Below, in pieces: positions 1 to 7,745 of a stretch of 64,000 bases of DNA. Positions within the stretch are counted from its first letter, which is position 1. Each line of letters starts with the position of its first letter. The stretch covers positions 4,230,501 to 4,294,500 of the forward strand of contig NZ_FLRH01000003.1 of the NCBI RefSeq assembly GCF_900089585.1, read 5' to 3'. Source of the stretch: Micromonospora sediminicola (GTDB lineage Bacteria; Actinomycetota; Actinomycetes; Mycobacteriales; Micromonosporaceae). Below the pieces are notes generated by a model. It searched no databases, had not been told where the DNA came from, and saw only the letters and a program-made list of their open reading frames with translations. The position numbers were made by a program, and so were the translations under genes.

Positions 1-420
1 CGCGGAGGTCGACTTCTCGACCCCGACCCCGATCACCCGCTTGTTGAGTTCGCGCAGCTTGTGCACGAGCGGAGTGAAGTCGCTGTCCCCGGTGCAGATC
101 ACGAACGTGGAGATGTAGCCGCGCTCGAAGGCCAGCTCGACCGCGTCCACGGCCATCTTGATGTCGGCCGCGTTCTTGCGGGAGGCGCCCATCCGCTGCG
201 GGATCTCGATCAGCTCGACATGCGAGCGGGTGAGCATCCGCCGGTCCTCGTCGAAGTACGACCAGTCCGCGTACGCCCGCCGCACCACCACCCGGCCGCG
301 TTCGGCCAGCGCGTCGGCGATGGGACGGAAGTCGAACGGCCTGCCGCCGTGATGGTCGCGTACGCCCAGCGCCAGGTTCTCGTAGTCGAGGAACAGCGCG
401 ATCCGGTCTTCCTGATCCAC
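1..420 (-). CDS. NYN-domain (PIN-like) putative ribonuclease, 3' end outside window
   Basis: The visible 140 codons encode the N-terminal part of an NYN/LabA-type domain, a PIN-like fold usually linked to RNA cleavage. The first strand reads IALFLDYENL, carrying the early acidic residue. KNAADIKMAVDA and CTGDSDFTPLV give the other conserved acidic positions of the metal site. The gene runs off the left edge, so any C-terminal OST-HTH/LOTUS-like part cannot be judged. The chosen GTG lies 7 nt after a TAGGCT -10-like hexamer (428-433, minus strand) and has no Shine-Dalgarno, so the mRNA may be leaderless. The domain call is secure; the RNA substrate is unknown. Confidence 0.85.
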   Translation of the reverse strand, partial: MDQEDRIALFLDYENLALGVRDHHGGRPFDFRPIADALAERGRVVVRRAYADWSYFDEDRRMLTRSHVELIEIPQRMGASRKNAADIKMAVDAVELAFERGYISTFVICTGDSDFTPLVHKLRELNKRVIGVGVEKSTSA

Positions 421-456
421 GCCGGTCAGCCTAGCCCGGCCGGGTCACCGGGCCGG

Positions 457-684
457 TCAGCGCCGCCGATCGTCGCGGTAGACGGTCTCCCGGCGGGCCA
501 CCCGCTGAATCGCGTAGCTGGTGAGCAGGAGCAGGAGCGCGAGCACCACCTCGACGCCGGCGACCGTGCCGCTGGCGACGGTGAGGCCGAGCAGCAGCAG
601 GATCAACCCGACCACGGCCAGCAGGCCGGCGAGCAGCAGCCGGTTGCGCCGCCGCGCCGACCGATCGCCGCCGTCCGCGTCCAC
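457..684 (-). CDS. Small two-helix membrane protein, unknown function
   Basis: This 75-residue protein has a basic N-terminus with RRR near residue 12. Two hydrophobic helices follow at about residues 16-36 and 40-60, then a short basic tail ending DDRRR. It lies just upstream of the NYN gene on the same strand, with 36 bp between stop and next start. The start is GTG with only a weak GAGGCGG ribosome site. The predicted topology is a helical hairpin in the cytoplasmic membrane. I do not recognise the family; similar short hypothetical proteins are common in actinomycetes. Confidence 0.6.
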   Translation of the reverse strand: MDADGGDRSARRRNRLLLAGLLAVVGLILLLLGLTVASGTVAGVEVVLALLLLLTSYAIQRVARRETVYRDDRRR

Positions 685-779
685 CGTGCCGCCTCTCCGC
701 CCGACTCCGCCGCTCCCCCGTCGAGCCTAGGCGCTGCCGGGTCCGCCGGTGGCCGATCGCCGGGTCGGCTCTCAAGACG

Positions 780-817
780 CCTCCGGGGCCGGACGCCGAG
801 GCGTCCGGCCCCGGAGG
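780..817 (-). terminator. GC-rich hairpin terminator after the MFS exporter gene
   Basis: Two perfectly complementary 17-nt arms (780-796 and 801-817) are separated by a 4-nt loop, CGAG. The hairpin begins 19 bp beyond the stop of the minus-strand exporter at 836. There is no T-tract, as is usual for high-GC actinobacterial terminators. Confidence 0.75.
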
Positions 818-835
818 GACGGGGGTGCGTGCGGA

Positions 836-2425
836 TCAGTGGATCGGCACCGGGGTGCGCGGCTGCTCGTCGCCCGCCTCGCCGTCGAGCAGGTGCGACG
901 GCTCGCGGCGGCGGGGCAGGAACGCGGCCGGCACGAAGGTGAGCAGCACCAGGGCGAAGGCGACCCAGAACGTGGTCGCGAACGAGTTGGCCGCGAAGTC
1001 GAGGCCGCGCTCGATCATCGACGGCGGCACCGGGAGCTGCTGGGCCAGCTCGGGCTGCTGCTGCACGCCGATGGCGAGCTGCGCCTCGGTGACCGGGGCG
1101 CCGGTGCCCGGGTCGGTCACGCCGGGGATGACCCGCGAGCCGTTCAGCTCGCTGGTGAGGATCACCGACATCACCGCCGCGCCCACCGACCCGCCGATCT
1201 GCTGGAGGATGTTCACCAGTGTCGAGCCGCGGGCCACCTCGGCGGCGCTCAGGGTCTTCAACGCCGACGTCATGATCGGCATCATGGTGCCGCCCATGCC
1301 CAGGCCCATCACGAACAGCGAGCCGCAGAGCAGCAGGTAGGACGTGTCGGTGCCGAGCTGGGTGAAGGTGAAGAACCCGGCCGCGATGAGCACCAGCGCG
1401 AACGGCACCGTCCGGCCGACCGGCACCCGGTCGGCGAGCATGCCGGCGATCGGCATGGTCAGCATCGCGCCGAGGCCCTGCGGCGCCATCAGCAGGCCGG
1501 CGGTCAGGGTCGACTCGCCACGGATCTGCAGGAAGTAGCTCGGGAACAGCAGGCCCGCGCCCATGAACGCGATGATGAAGACGAACAGCGTCACCGCCGC
1601 GAGGGTGAGGTTGCGGTTGCGGAACAGCCGCAGGTCGAGCAGCGGGTGCCGCGGGCGGAACGAGTAGAGCACGAAGGAGACCACGAGCGCGGCGCCGACC
1701 AGCATGGGCAGCCAGACCTCGGTGTCGGTGACCGTGCCGGCCTCGGGCAGCGAGGAGACGCCGTAGAGGAACAGCGCCAGACCCGGCGAGAGCATCAGCA
1801 TGCCGAGGAAGTCGAAGGACTCCGACGGCTCGGGGGCGTCCTTCGGCAGGGCCAGCTGGGCGTAGATCAGCGCGACGACGCCGATCGGCAGGTTGATCAG
1901 GAAGATCCAGTGCCAGCTCGCGGTGTCGATCAGCCAGCCGCCGAGGATCGGGCCGCCGATCGGGCCGAGCAGCATCGGGATGCCCAGCACGGCCATCAGC
2001 CGGCCGATGCGGTGCGGGCCGGCGGCCCGGGTCATGATCGTCATGCCCAGCGGCATGAGCATGCCGCCGCCGAGCCCCTGGACCACGCGCCAGGCGATCA
2101 GCTCGCCGATCGAGTCGGCCGTGGCGCAGAGCCCGGAGCCGATGGTGAACAGCGCCAGCGCCACCATGTAGAGGCGTTTGGTGCCGAAGCGGTCGGCGGC
2201 CCAGCCGCTGAGCGGGATCACCGTGGCGAGCGCCAGCGTGTAGCCGGTCATGGTCCACGCCACCCGCGCGTACGAGGCGTCGAACTCGCTCTGGAACGTC
2301 GGGATGGCCACGCTGACGACGGTCACGTCGAGGATCGACATGATCGCGCCGAGCACGACGACGCCGGCCACCTTGAGCACCGCGGCGTCGAGTTTGTTCG
2401 ATGTCGCGACGGGTTGCTGGGTCAC
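836..2425 (-). CDS. MFS drug exporter, DHA2 (EmrB/QacA) type
   Basis: The 529-residue length and hydrophobicity pattern fit a 14-helix DHA2 proton/drug antiporter. Residues 25-45 contain LDVTVVSVAIP, matching motif D1 of this family (LDxTVVNVALP). The loop 2-3 motif A appears as GWAADRFGTKRLY, and motif C occurs as LGPIGGPILGGWL. Such proteins export hydrophobic cations or antibiotics. Translation starts at GTG, behind a GGAGAC ribosome site. The gene stands alone with a strong downstream hairpin and no adjacent regulator, so its substrate cannot be inferred. Confidence 0.9.
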   Translation of the reverse strand: MTQQPVATSNKLDAAVLKVAGVVVLGAIMSILDVTVVSVAIPTFQSEFDASYARVAWTMTGYTLALATVIPLSGWAADRFGTKRLYMVALALFTIGSGLCATADSIGELIAWRVVQGLGGGMLMPLGMTIMTRAAGPHRIGRLMAVLGIPMLLGPIGGPILGGWLIDTASWHWIFLINLPIGVVALIYAQLALPKDAPEPSESFDFLGMLMLSPGLALFLYGVSSLPEAGTVTDTEVWLPMLVGAALVVSFVLYSFRPRHPLLDLRLFRNRNLTLAAVTLFVFIIAFMGAGLLFPSYFLQIRGESTLTAGLLMAPQGLGAMLTMPIAGMLADRVPVGRTVPFALVLIAAGFFTFTQLGTDTSYLLLCGSLFVMGLGMGGTMMPIMTSALKTLSAAEVARGSTLVNILQQIGGSVGAAVMSVILTSELNGSRVIPGVTDPGTGAPVTEAQLAIGVQQQPELAQQLPVPPSMIERGLDFAANSFATTFWVAFALVLLTFVPAAFLPRRREPSHLLDGEAGDEQPRTPVPIH

Positions 2426-2722
2426 AGACAGTCTCCTGGTTCCGGTCCGGTCCGAGGGGTCGCGGCGCCGCGCACGGGGCGTGCGGCGGGCCAGGGTCCG
2501 GCGAAAGCCTAGTCACGGCCTGCGACATCGCGCGTCCGGTTTTGCCCAGAGGCGAACTCCCCCACCCCCCGCACCCTCCCGCCGCACCCGGCACCGGCCC
2601 CCGCCGAGCCGCTTCCTCCGAGAGAAAGACCCCGATCCGCCCCGTTTCGCCACTCCCCCAACCGCTCCCGCCCGCACCCCCGCCCGCCACCCCCGTGACG
2701 AACGTCATGCCCCACCCGGCCC

Positions 2723-2837
2723 CGGCCCGGCCCGGCTCGGCCCAGCCCGGCCCAGCTCGGCCCGGCCCGGCCCGGCCCAGCTCGGCCCGGCGCAGCTCGG
2801 CCCGGCCCAGCTCGGCCCGGCCCGGCCCGGCTCGGCC
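2723..2837. repeat. Degenerate pentanucleotide tandem array (CGGCC), about 23 units
   Basis: The sequence divides into 5-bp units of the form C(G/A)GC(C/T/G): mostly CGGCC, with interspersed CAGCT, CGGCT and CAGCC. On the minus strand it gives runs of GGG separated by CC, which could in principle form G-quadruplexes. It abuts the inverted-repeat element at 2838. Interruptions indicate an old, decayed array rather than a freshly expanded one. Confidence 0.85.
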
Positions 2838-2913
2838 CGTCGATCTTGGACTTGTGGTCGTTGACAAAGGGCGCATCACCGACATCCGGGGTGCCCCAAG
2901 TCCAAGATCGACG
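2838..2913. repeat. REP-like inverted-repeat element, copy 1
   Basis: The 17-bp arms at 2838-2854 and 2897-2913 are exact inverted copies (core CGATCTTGGACTTG) enclosing 42 bp. A related element with the same CGATCTTG/CAAGATCG ends lies at 21013-21082. Both are intergenic and follow gene ends. The form suggests a dispersed extragenic palindromic repeat; it may also act as a terminator for the flanking lipoprotein gene. Confidence 0.75.
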
Positions 2914-2916
2914 AGA

Positions 2917-3495
2917 TCAGCGCCGGGACGCCGGGCGCAGGGTCGCCATGAGGGCCACCTCGGCGGTGCGGGAGCGGTCGATGCGGGCGGCGAGGTCGCG
3001 TACCCGAGCACTGGTGCCGGCGGCGACCTGGGCGCGGGCCAGGGCGGCGGCGGTGCGCTGGTGCGCGGCGAGCACGTCGAGCAGCACCCGGTCCACGTCG
3101 GCGGCCGAGGCGGCCCGCAGCCGGGCCAGGCCGGCGGCGGCGTCGCTGTGCCCGGTGTGGTCGTGGCGCGCGGCGGCGGCCGCCGCGGACGGGCCGGCCT
3201 CGCGCAGCCAGCCGCGCATGGTGGCCAGCTCGTCGGCCTCGGTGGCCCGGACGGCGGAGATCAGGGTGCGGACCTCGGTGTCGGTGACCCGGCCGAGCCC
3301 GACGTCGACGATCTCCAGCGTCTGCGCGGTGTGCGCCACCATCATGGCGAGGAAGAGCGCGTCGATGCCGCTGGTCGTGTCGTCCACGGCCGGCGTGGGC
3401 CGGGGCGTGGCGGGTGCCGGCGACGAGCCTCCGCAGCCGGCGACGCCCGCGGCGAGCAGGGCGGCCAGCAGGGCGGCGGCGAACGGGCGGCGCAT
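2917..3495 (-). CDS. DUF305-type lipoprotein
   Basis: The 192-residue product begins MRRPFAAALL and has a lipobox, AGVAGCGG, near residue 20, so it is predicted to be a membrane-anchored lipoprotein. The body is helical and shows the DUF305 pattern: DALFLAMMVAHTAQTLEI near residues 45-62 (related families have MMIxHHxxA) and a later histidine-bearing helix with HDHTGH. DUF305 proteins are ferritin-like four-helix proteins sometimes linked to metal handling. The start at 3495 is chosen because GGAGGA lies 7 nt upstream. Function is unproven. Confidence 0.75.
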   Translation of the reverse strand: MRRPFAAALLAALLAAGVAGCGGSSPAPATPRPTPAVDDTTSGIDALFLAMMVAHTAQTLEIVDVGLGRVTDTEVRTLISAVRATEADELATMRGWLREAGPSAAAAAARHDHTGHSDAAAGLARLRAASAADVDRVLLDVLAAHQRTAAALARAQVAAGTSARVRDLAARIDRSRTAEVALMATLRPASRR

Positions 3496-3630
3496 GTCGG
3501 TCCTCCGGTCGGGTCGGGTGGTGATTCGCGGACCCGCGATCCGGGCGCCTTGGACGGTCGGACGGGGGCCGGCCGACGCGGGTCTCACGCGCGGCGTCCG
3601 GCCGGGCGCCGGACCGCGCCTTTCGACACG

Positions 3631-3672
3631 CGGGCCGGAACCGCTCCGGCGCGCCGGAGCGGTTCCGGCCCG
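3631..3672. terminator. 42-bp near-continuous palindrome, terminator of the LPMO gene
   Basis: Positions 3631-3650 and 3653-3672 are exact reverse complements, 20 bp each, separated only by GC. This is the longest perfect palindrome I found in the window. It lies 60 bp beyond the stop of the minus-strand LPMO gene (3732) and upstream of the DUF305 lipoprotein, so it should separate the two transcripts. Confidence 0.7.
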
Positions 3673-3731
3673 GCGAGGCGACGCGGAGGCGCGGTCCGGC
3701 GCGGCCGTGCGGTCCGGCGCGGCGGCGGTGG

Positions 3732-4484
3732 TCAGACCTGCTGCCAGAGCGCCGGCACGTTCGGCGGCTCCCATCCGGCGATGGCGGTGTGCGCCTGGCG
3801 GCAGCGGTAGCCGCGGCCGTCGTAGGTCACCGTGTCGCCGACCTGGTAGGCCCGGCCGGCGGTCCAGGTGCCGCCCGGCACCGGCGAGCCGGTCGGGGTG
3901 GGCGTGGGCGACGGCGTGGCGGTCCGGGTCGGTGACGGCGTCGGCGACGGGGTGGGCGTCGGGTTGCCGCCACCGCCGCCGATCTGCAGGTCGACGCAGG
4001 AGTAGAACGCGTTGGCGGTGTCGGCGATGTTCCAGACCGCGAGCAGCTTCTGCCGGCCGGTGAAGCCGCCCAGGTTCACCGTGTGCGACACGGTGGCGTC
4101 AGGCTGGCGACCGCCGCCGTCGACCACCGCGACCCGGGTGTTGCCGATCCAGTACTCCCAGTTGGCGGTGGAGTGCCGGGCGGTGTTGACCCAGGTGAAC
4201 GTCACCGTGCTGCCGACCGAGGTGGCCGGCCAGTTGCGGCTGTCGTCGTTGAGCACCGCGAACTGGGCGATGCCGGCGTGGCAGGTCTTCAGCCCCTTGG
4301 GGCCCTCGACGCTCTGCGGCTCGTACCTGATCTGGCCGCAGTCGGGCACCCGGTTCTGCGCGCACAGCGCCTGCCGGCTGGGCGGCGAGGAGACGTAGCC
4401 GTGGGCCTGAGCCGGCGCGGCGATCGCCAGGGTCGCGGTCACCGCACCGGTGGTGAGCAGCGGAAGAGTGAGTCTTCGACGCAT
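3732..4484 (-). CDS. Secreted AA10 lytic polysaccharide monooxygenase with C-terminal CBM5/12
   Basis: The 250-residue protein has a signal peptide (residues 1-27, ending APAQA) cleaved directly before histidine. That histidine (H28) would be the N-terminal half of the copper histidine brace. The second brace histidine is H104 in NTARHSTANWEYW. The AA10 domain (about 28-185) carries YEPQSVEGPKG, typical of chitin-active members such as CBP21. A Pro/Thr linker leads to an aromatic CBM5/12 module (about 205-250; WTAGRAYQVGDTVTYDG), also chitin-binding. The role is oxidative cleavage of crystalline chitin outside the cell. The start is set by GAAGGAG 6-7 nt upstream. Confidence 0.93.
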   Translation of the reverse strand: MRRRLTLPLLTTGAVTATLAIAAPAQAHGYVSSPPSRQALCAQNRVPDCGQIRYEPQSVEGPKGLKTCHAGIAQFAVLNDDSRNWPATSVGSTVTFTWVNTARHSTANWEYWIGNTRVAVVDGGGRQPDATVSHTVNLGGFTGRQKLLAVWNIADTANAFYSCVDLQIGGGGGNPTPTPSPTPSPTRTATPSPTPTPTGSPVPGGTWTAGRAYQVGDTVTYDGRGYRCRQAHTAIAGWEPPNVPALWQQV

Positions 4485-4524
4485 GGTGGCAACTCCTTCG
4501 GGGGGAAGGGAAGATGCCACGAAC

Positions 4525-4570
4525 ATAAATTAAACCTTGTTAACAGTAAAGACTCCTGTCTATAAATTAA
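4525..4570. promoter_or_regulatory. AT-rich divergent control region with direct repeat ATAAATTAA
   Basis: A 46-bp AT-rich island lies between the divergent LPMO (start 4484) and GH-A enzyme (start 4741) genes. It holds two exact copies of ATAAATTAA, at 4525-4533 and 4562-4570, 37 bp apart. Between them is AGAC-TCCT-GTCT, a short inverted repeat. This is the only such AT-rich patch I noticed between genes in the window. It probably contains promoter elements, but I cannot assign a regulator; the inner repeat is a poor match to the DasR site. Confidence 0.4.
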
Positions 4571-4740
4571 GCCCTGACGGCTTGAGCGCGCCGCGCGGCC
4601 CGTGGAATCCTGATACGTCGATGGCTCACCGCGCGGAGCCGATCACCGTTCCTGGGCATCCGGGCGCCGTCAGGCCCCGGAAGGACGGCACCACCGACCC
4701 GGGCACCCACCCGCCGTCCGATCCCACGAAGGACACCCGC

Positions 4741-6816
4741 ATGAGGAGAATCCTGCCGCGCGTGCGCCACTGGACCGCGTACGCGGCCGGTCTGCTGCTC
4801 GTCACCACCGCGCTGGCCACCGTCGACCCGCCGGTCGCCGGCGCCGCCGCCGACCCGGTCGCGGTGACCGTCAACGCCCGCGCCGGGCTGGCCACCGTGC
4901 CGGACACCGCGCTCGGCGTCAACCACGCCATCTGGGACTCCCAGCTGGGCAGCGCCGAGACGTCCGACCGGCTGAAGGCCGCCGGCGTGAAGATGCTGCG
5001 CTACCCCGGCGGCTCGTACGCCGACATCTACCACTGGGAGAACCACACCGCGCCCGGCGGCTACGTCGCGCCGGACACCGACTTCGACACGTTCATGGCG
5101 GCGGCCCGGCGCGTCGGCGCCCAGCCGATGATCATCGCGAACTACGGCACCGGCACGCCGGCGGAGGCGGCCGCGTGGGTGCGGTACGCCAACGTCACCA
5201 AGGGCTACGGCGCGAGGTGGTGGACCGTCGGCAACGAGAACTACGGCAACGGCCACTACGGATCGGCCTGGGAGGCCGACGACCACCCGGACAAGAGCGC
5301 CACCCAGTACGCCCGACTGGTGGTCGAGTACGCCGACGCGATGAAGGCGGTCGACCCGAGCATCAAGGTCGGCGCGGTGCTGACCATGCCCGGCAACTGG
5401 CCGGACGGGATCACCGCCGGCGCCGACCCGGGGCCGTGGAACCAGACCGTGCTCTCGATCGCCGGCCCGAAGATCGATTTCGTCGACGTGCACTGGTACC
5501 CCGGCGGTACCGCCGCCGAGTCGCTGGCCCGGACCGACCAGCTGCCCGACGCCGCCTGGCTGCTGCGCCAGCAGATCGCCCGGTACGCCGGCCCCGGCGC
5601 GGACCGGATCGGGATCAGCCTCACCGAACTGAACGTCGACACCGGCCGCACCACCGCGCCGGGCGCGCTGTTCCTGGCCGACGCCTACAGCGGCCTGCTG
5701 GAGCAGGGCGTGTTCACGGTGCAGTGGTGGAACGTGCACAACGGCATCGGCAGCGTCTCCGAGGTGGCCGGGCAGACCGACTACGGCGACTTCGGGCTGC
5801 TCTCCAGTGGCGGCTGCACCGCCGACGGCGAGGTGTGCGAGCCGCCGTTCAACACCCCGTTCGCGCCGTACCACGCGCTGTCGATGATGAACCTGTTCGC
5901 CCGGGCGGGCGACCAGTTGGTCCGCGCCGGCACCGACCAGCCGCTGGTCACCGCGCACGCGGTGCGCCGGCCGGACGGCAGCCTCGCGGTCCTGCTGGTC
6001 AACAAGGACCCGGACACCGCGTACCCGGTGGCGGTGGACTACGCCGGTTTCACCCCGGCGGACGAGGCGCCCACCGTGCACACGCTGACCAACGGCGCGA
6101 CCGGGGTGAGCACCGGCCGCTCGGGCAGCGCGAGTGCCCGTACGCTGCCGCCGTACTCGCTGACCACGCTCGTGCTGCGACCGGCCTCAGGGTCCGCCGG
6201 GCGGCCCGGAGCCCCGGGGCGGCCGACGGCGGGCGCGGTGACCGACCGCGCGGCGACGATCTCGTGGCCGGCGGCGACGCCCGGCGCGGCGCCGATCGCC
6301 AAGTACGAGGTGTACCGGCAGCGCGGCGCGGTCAGCGAGCAGCTCGGCGAGACCGCCGGCACCTCGCTGAGCGTGGACAACCTCGAACCGGGCGCCCGCT
6401 ACACGGTCAACGTCCTGGCCCGGGACACCGCGGGCCGGGTGTCGTGGTCCTCGCCGCCGCTCACCTTCGCCACCGGCAGCCCGGCGGCGAGCGCCTGCGC
6501 GGTCCGCTTCCATTCCGACACCGACTGGGGCAACGGCTACGTGGCGACCGTCGAGGTGGTCAACACCGGTCCGGACGTCGTCGACGGCTGGACGCTCACC
6601 TGGACCTGGCCCACCGGCTGGCAGCAGGTCAGCAGCGGCTGGAACGGCACCTGGACGCAGACCGGGCGGGACGTCCGGGTGACCTCCACCGCCGACAACC
6701 GCCGGCTCGCCGCCGACGGCGGGAGCACCAGCGCCGGATTCGTCGGCGCGTACGGCGGGCCGAACGTGCCGCCGGGCGCGTTCCGCCTCAACGGGACGGT
6801 CTGCGCCGTCCGCTGA
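4741..6816 (+). CDS. Secreted clan GH-A arabinofuranosidase-like enzyme with FnIII and CBM2
   Basis: The 691-residue protein has a signal peptide (about 1-37) and a TIM-barrel catalytic part with features of GH51-type arabinofuranosidases: MLRYPGGSYADIYHWEN near residues 85-101, VGNENYG with putative acid/base E166, and LTELN with putative nucleophile E296. A fibronectin type III domain (about 480-580) precedes a C-terminal CBM2 (about 585-691) that retains the tryptophans of cellulose binders. It probably attacks plant cell-wall side chains while bound to cellulose. The exact GH family is uncertain. The start at 4741 is preceded by AAGGA. Confidence 0.8.
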   Translation: MRRILPRVRHWTAYAAGLLLVTTALATVDPPVAGAAADPVAVTVNARAGLATVPDTALGVNHAIWDSQLGSAETSDRLKAAGVKMLRYPGGSYADIYHWENHTAPGGYVAPDTDFDTFMAAARRVGAQPMIIANYGTGTPAEAAAWVRYANVTKGYGARWWTVGNENYGNGHYGSAWEADDHPDKSATQYARLVVEYADAMKAVDPSIKVGAVLTMPGNWPDGITAGADPGPWNQTVLSIAGPKIDFVDVHWYPGGTAAESLARTDQLPDAAWLLRQQIARYAGPGADRIGISLTELNVDTGRTTAPGALFLADAYSGLLEQGVFTVQWWNVHNGIGSVSEVAGQTDYGDFGLLSSGGCTADGEVCEPPFNTPFAPYHALSMMNLFARAGDQLVRAGTDQPLVTAHAVRRPDGSLAVLLVNKDPDTAYPVAVDYAGFTPADEAPTVHTLTNGATGVSTGRSGSASARTLPPYSLTTLVLRPASGSAGRPGAPGRPTAGAVTDRAATISWPAATPGAAPIAKYEVYRQRGAVSEQLGETAGTSLSVDNLEPGARYTVNVLARDTAGRVSWSSPPLTFATGSPAASACAVRFHSDTDWGNGYVATVEVVNTGPDVVDGWTLTWTWPTGWQQVSSGWNGTWTQTGRDVRVTSTADNRRLAADGGSTSAGFVGAYGGPNVPPGAFRLNGTVCAVR

Positions 6817-6823
6817 GACGCGG

Positions 6824-7672
6824 TCAGATCCGACCGGGTGGCCGCAGCCGCACGTCGGCCGTCGCCGGGACCTTCGTGTTCCGGCGACGGCCGGGGCGGC
6901 GCGGCGGTGGGACCACGTGCGGGCGCGACGGGCCGGCGGGCGGGGCCGGGGGCGGGGGCGTCGCGGCGGGCCGGGGCAGCACGGCCAGGATCAGCGCGAG
7001 CAGGGCCACCGCGACCACCCCGTCCAGCCAGTAGTGGTTGCCGGTGCCGACGACCACGAACGCGGTGATCAGCGGGTGGGCCAGCCAGAGCCAGCGCCAC
7101 CGCCCGGCGGTGACCGCCACCAGGGCCAGCGCGACCGCCAGCGACCAGCCCACGTGCAGCGACGGCATGGCCGCGTACTGGTTGCTGAGCTGGTCGGTGT
7201 CGGGTGGCCCGTAGACGGTCGGGCCGAACCGGCGGCCGGTGTCCACCAGGCCGGTGAGCGTGGTCAGCCGCGGCGGCGCGAGCGGCACGCAGACGTGCAG
7301 CACCAGCGCCGCGGCGGTCAGCGCGGCGAGGGCCCGCCGCAGCCGCAGGTAGTGGGCCGGCCGACGTAGGTAGAGCCAGAGCAGGCAGAGCACCGTGGCC
7401 GGGAAGTGCACGTAGGCGTAGTAGGAGTTGGCCAGGCGGACCGGCAGCTCGTGCAGCAGCAGCGGCGCCTGCACGACGGCCTCGTCGGGCAGGTGCAGCA
7501 GTCGCTCCAGCCACCAGATCCGCTCGCCGTTGGCCCGCGCGGCGGCGGCGTGCCCGGCCACCAGCTGCCGGCCCGCCTTGTAGGCGAGGAAGAGCACGGC
7601 GACCAGCGTCAGCTCGCGGGCCGCCCGACGCAGGGCGGCGGCCCGCGCGGGCGCGGTCGACGGGACGTCCAC
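6824..7672 (-). CDS. PAP2-superfamily membrane protein (inositolphosphotransferase-like)
   Basis: The 282-residue protein has about six membrane helices. The active-site signature of the PAP2_3/AUR1-like branch is visible as QYAAMPSLHVGW and GTGNHYWLD, with one catalytic histidine in each. This branch includes phosphatidate phosphatases and actinobacterial inositol-phosphate transferases, so the likely role is lipid phosphate or headgroup chemistry at the membrane. A proline-rich C-terminal tail follows the last helix. I chose GTG at 7672 because AAGGAGGAG is ideally spaced; an in-frame start at 7699 has no such site. The convergent CBM2 enzyme gene ends only 7 bp away. Confidence 0.8.
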   Translation of the reverse strand: MDVPSTAPARAAALRRAARELTLVAVLFLAYKAGRQLVAGHAAAARANGERIWWLERLLHLPDEAVVQAPLLLHELPVRLANSYYAYVHFPATVLCLLWLYLRRPAHYLRLRRALAALTAAALVLHVCVPLAPPRLTTLTGLVDTGRRFGPTVYGPPDTDQLSNQYAAMPSLHVGWSLAVALALVAVTAGRWRWLWLAHPLITAFVVVGTGNHYWLDGVVAVALLALILAVLPRPAATPPPPAPPAGPSRPHVVPPPRRPGRRRNTKVPATADVRLRPPGRI

Positions 7673-7702
7673 GGCTCCTCCTTCGGTGCCCTGCGGCACG
7701 GG

Positions 7703-7736
7703 CCAGGGCCGCCGCCGGGGTCGGCGACGGCCCTGG
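7703..7736 (-). terminator. Hairpin terminator after MFS exporter
   Basis: Nine-nt arms CCAGGGCCG (7703-7711) and CGGCCCTGG (7728-7736) flank a GC-rich loop, 9 bp beyond the stop of the minus-strand exporter at 7746. It separates that gene from the downstream PAP2 gene. Confidence 0.6.
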
Positions 7737-7745
7737 GTTGCGGGC

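Larger units (their letters stand above)
2426..2916. other. 491-bp intergenic gap, repeat-rich
   Basis: There is no credible gene here. The left part holds the leader of the MFS gene with its ribosome site near 2430-2436. Positions 2545-2700 are a C-rich, strand-asymmetric stretch. They are followed by a 23-unit pentamer tract (2723-2837) and directly by a 76-bp inverted-repeat element (2838-2913), which ends just before the stop codon of the lipoprotein gene at 2917. Both repeats are listed separately. Confidence 0.7.

Noticed and set aside
2723..2837. Tandem repeats considered as a CRISPR array
   Set aside because: The unit is 5 bp with no spacers, and no cas genes occur in the window.
4541..4561. 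AGAC-TCCT-GTCT upstream of the LPMO considered as a DasR site
   Set aside because: It lacks the TGGTCTAGACCA core, so the match is too weak to claim.
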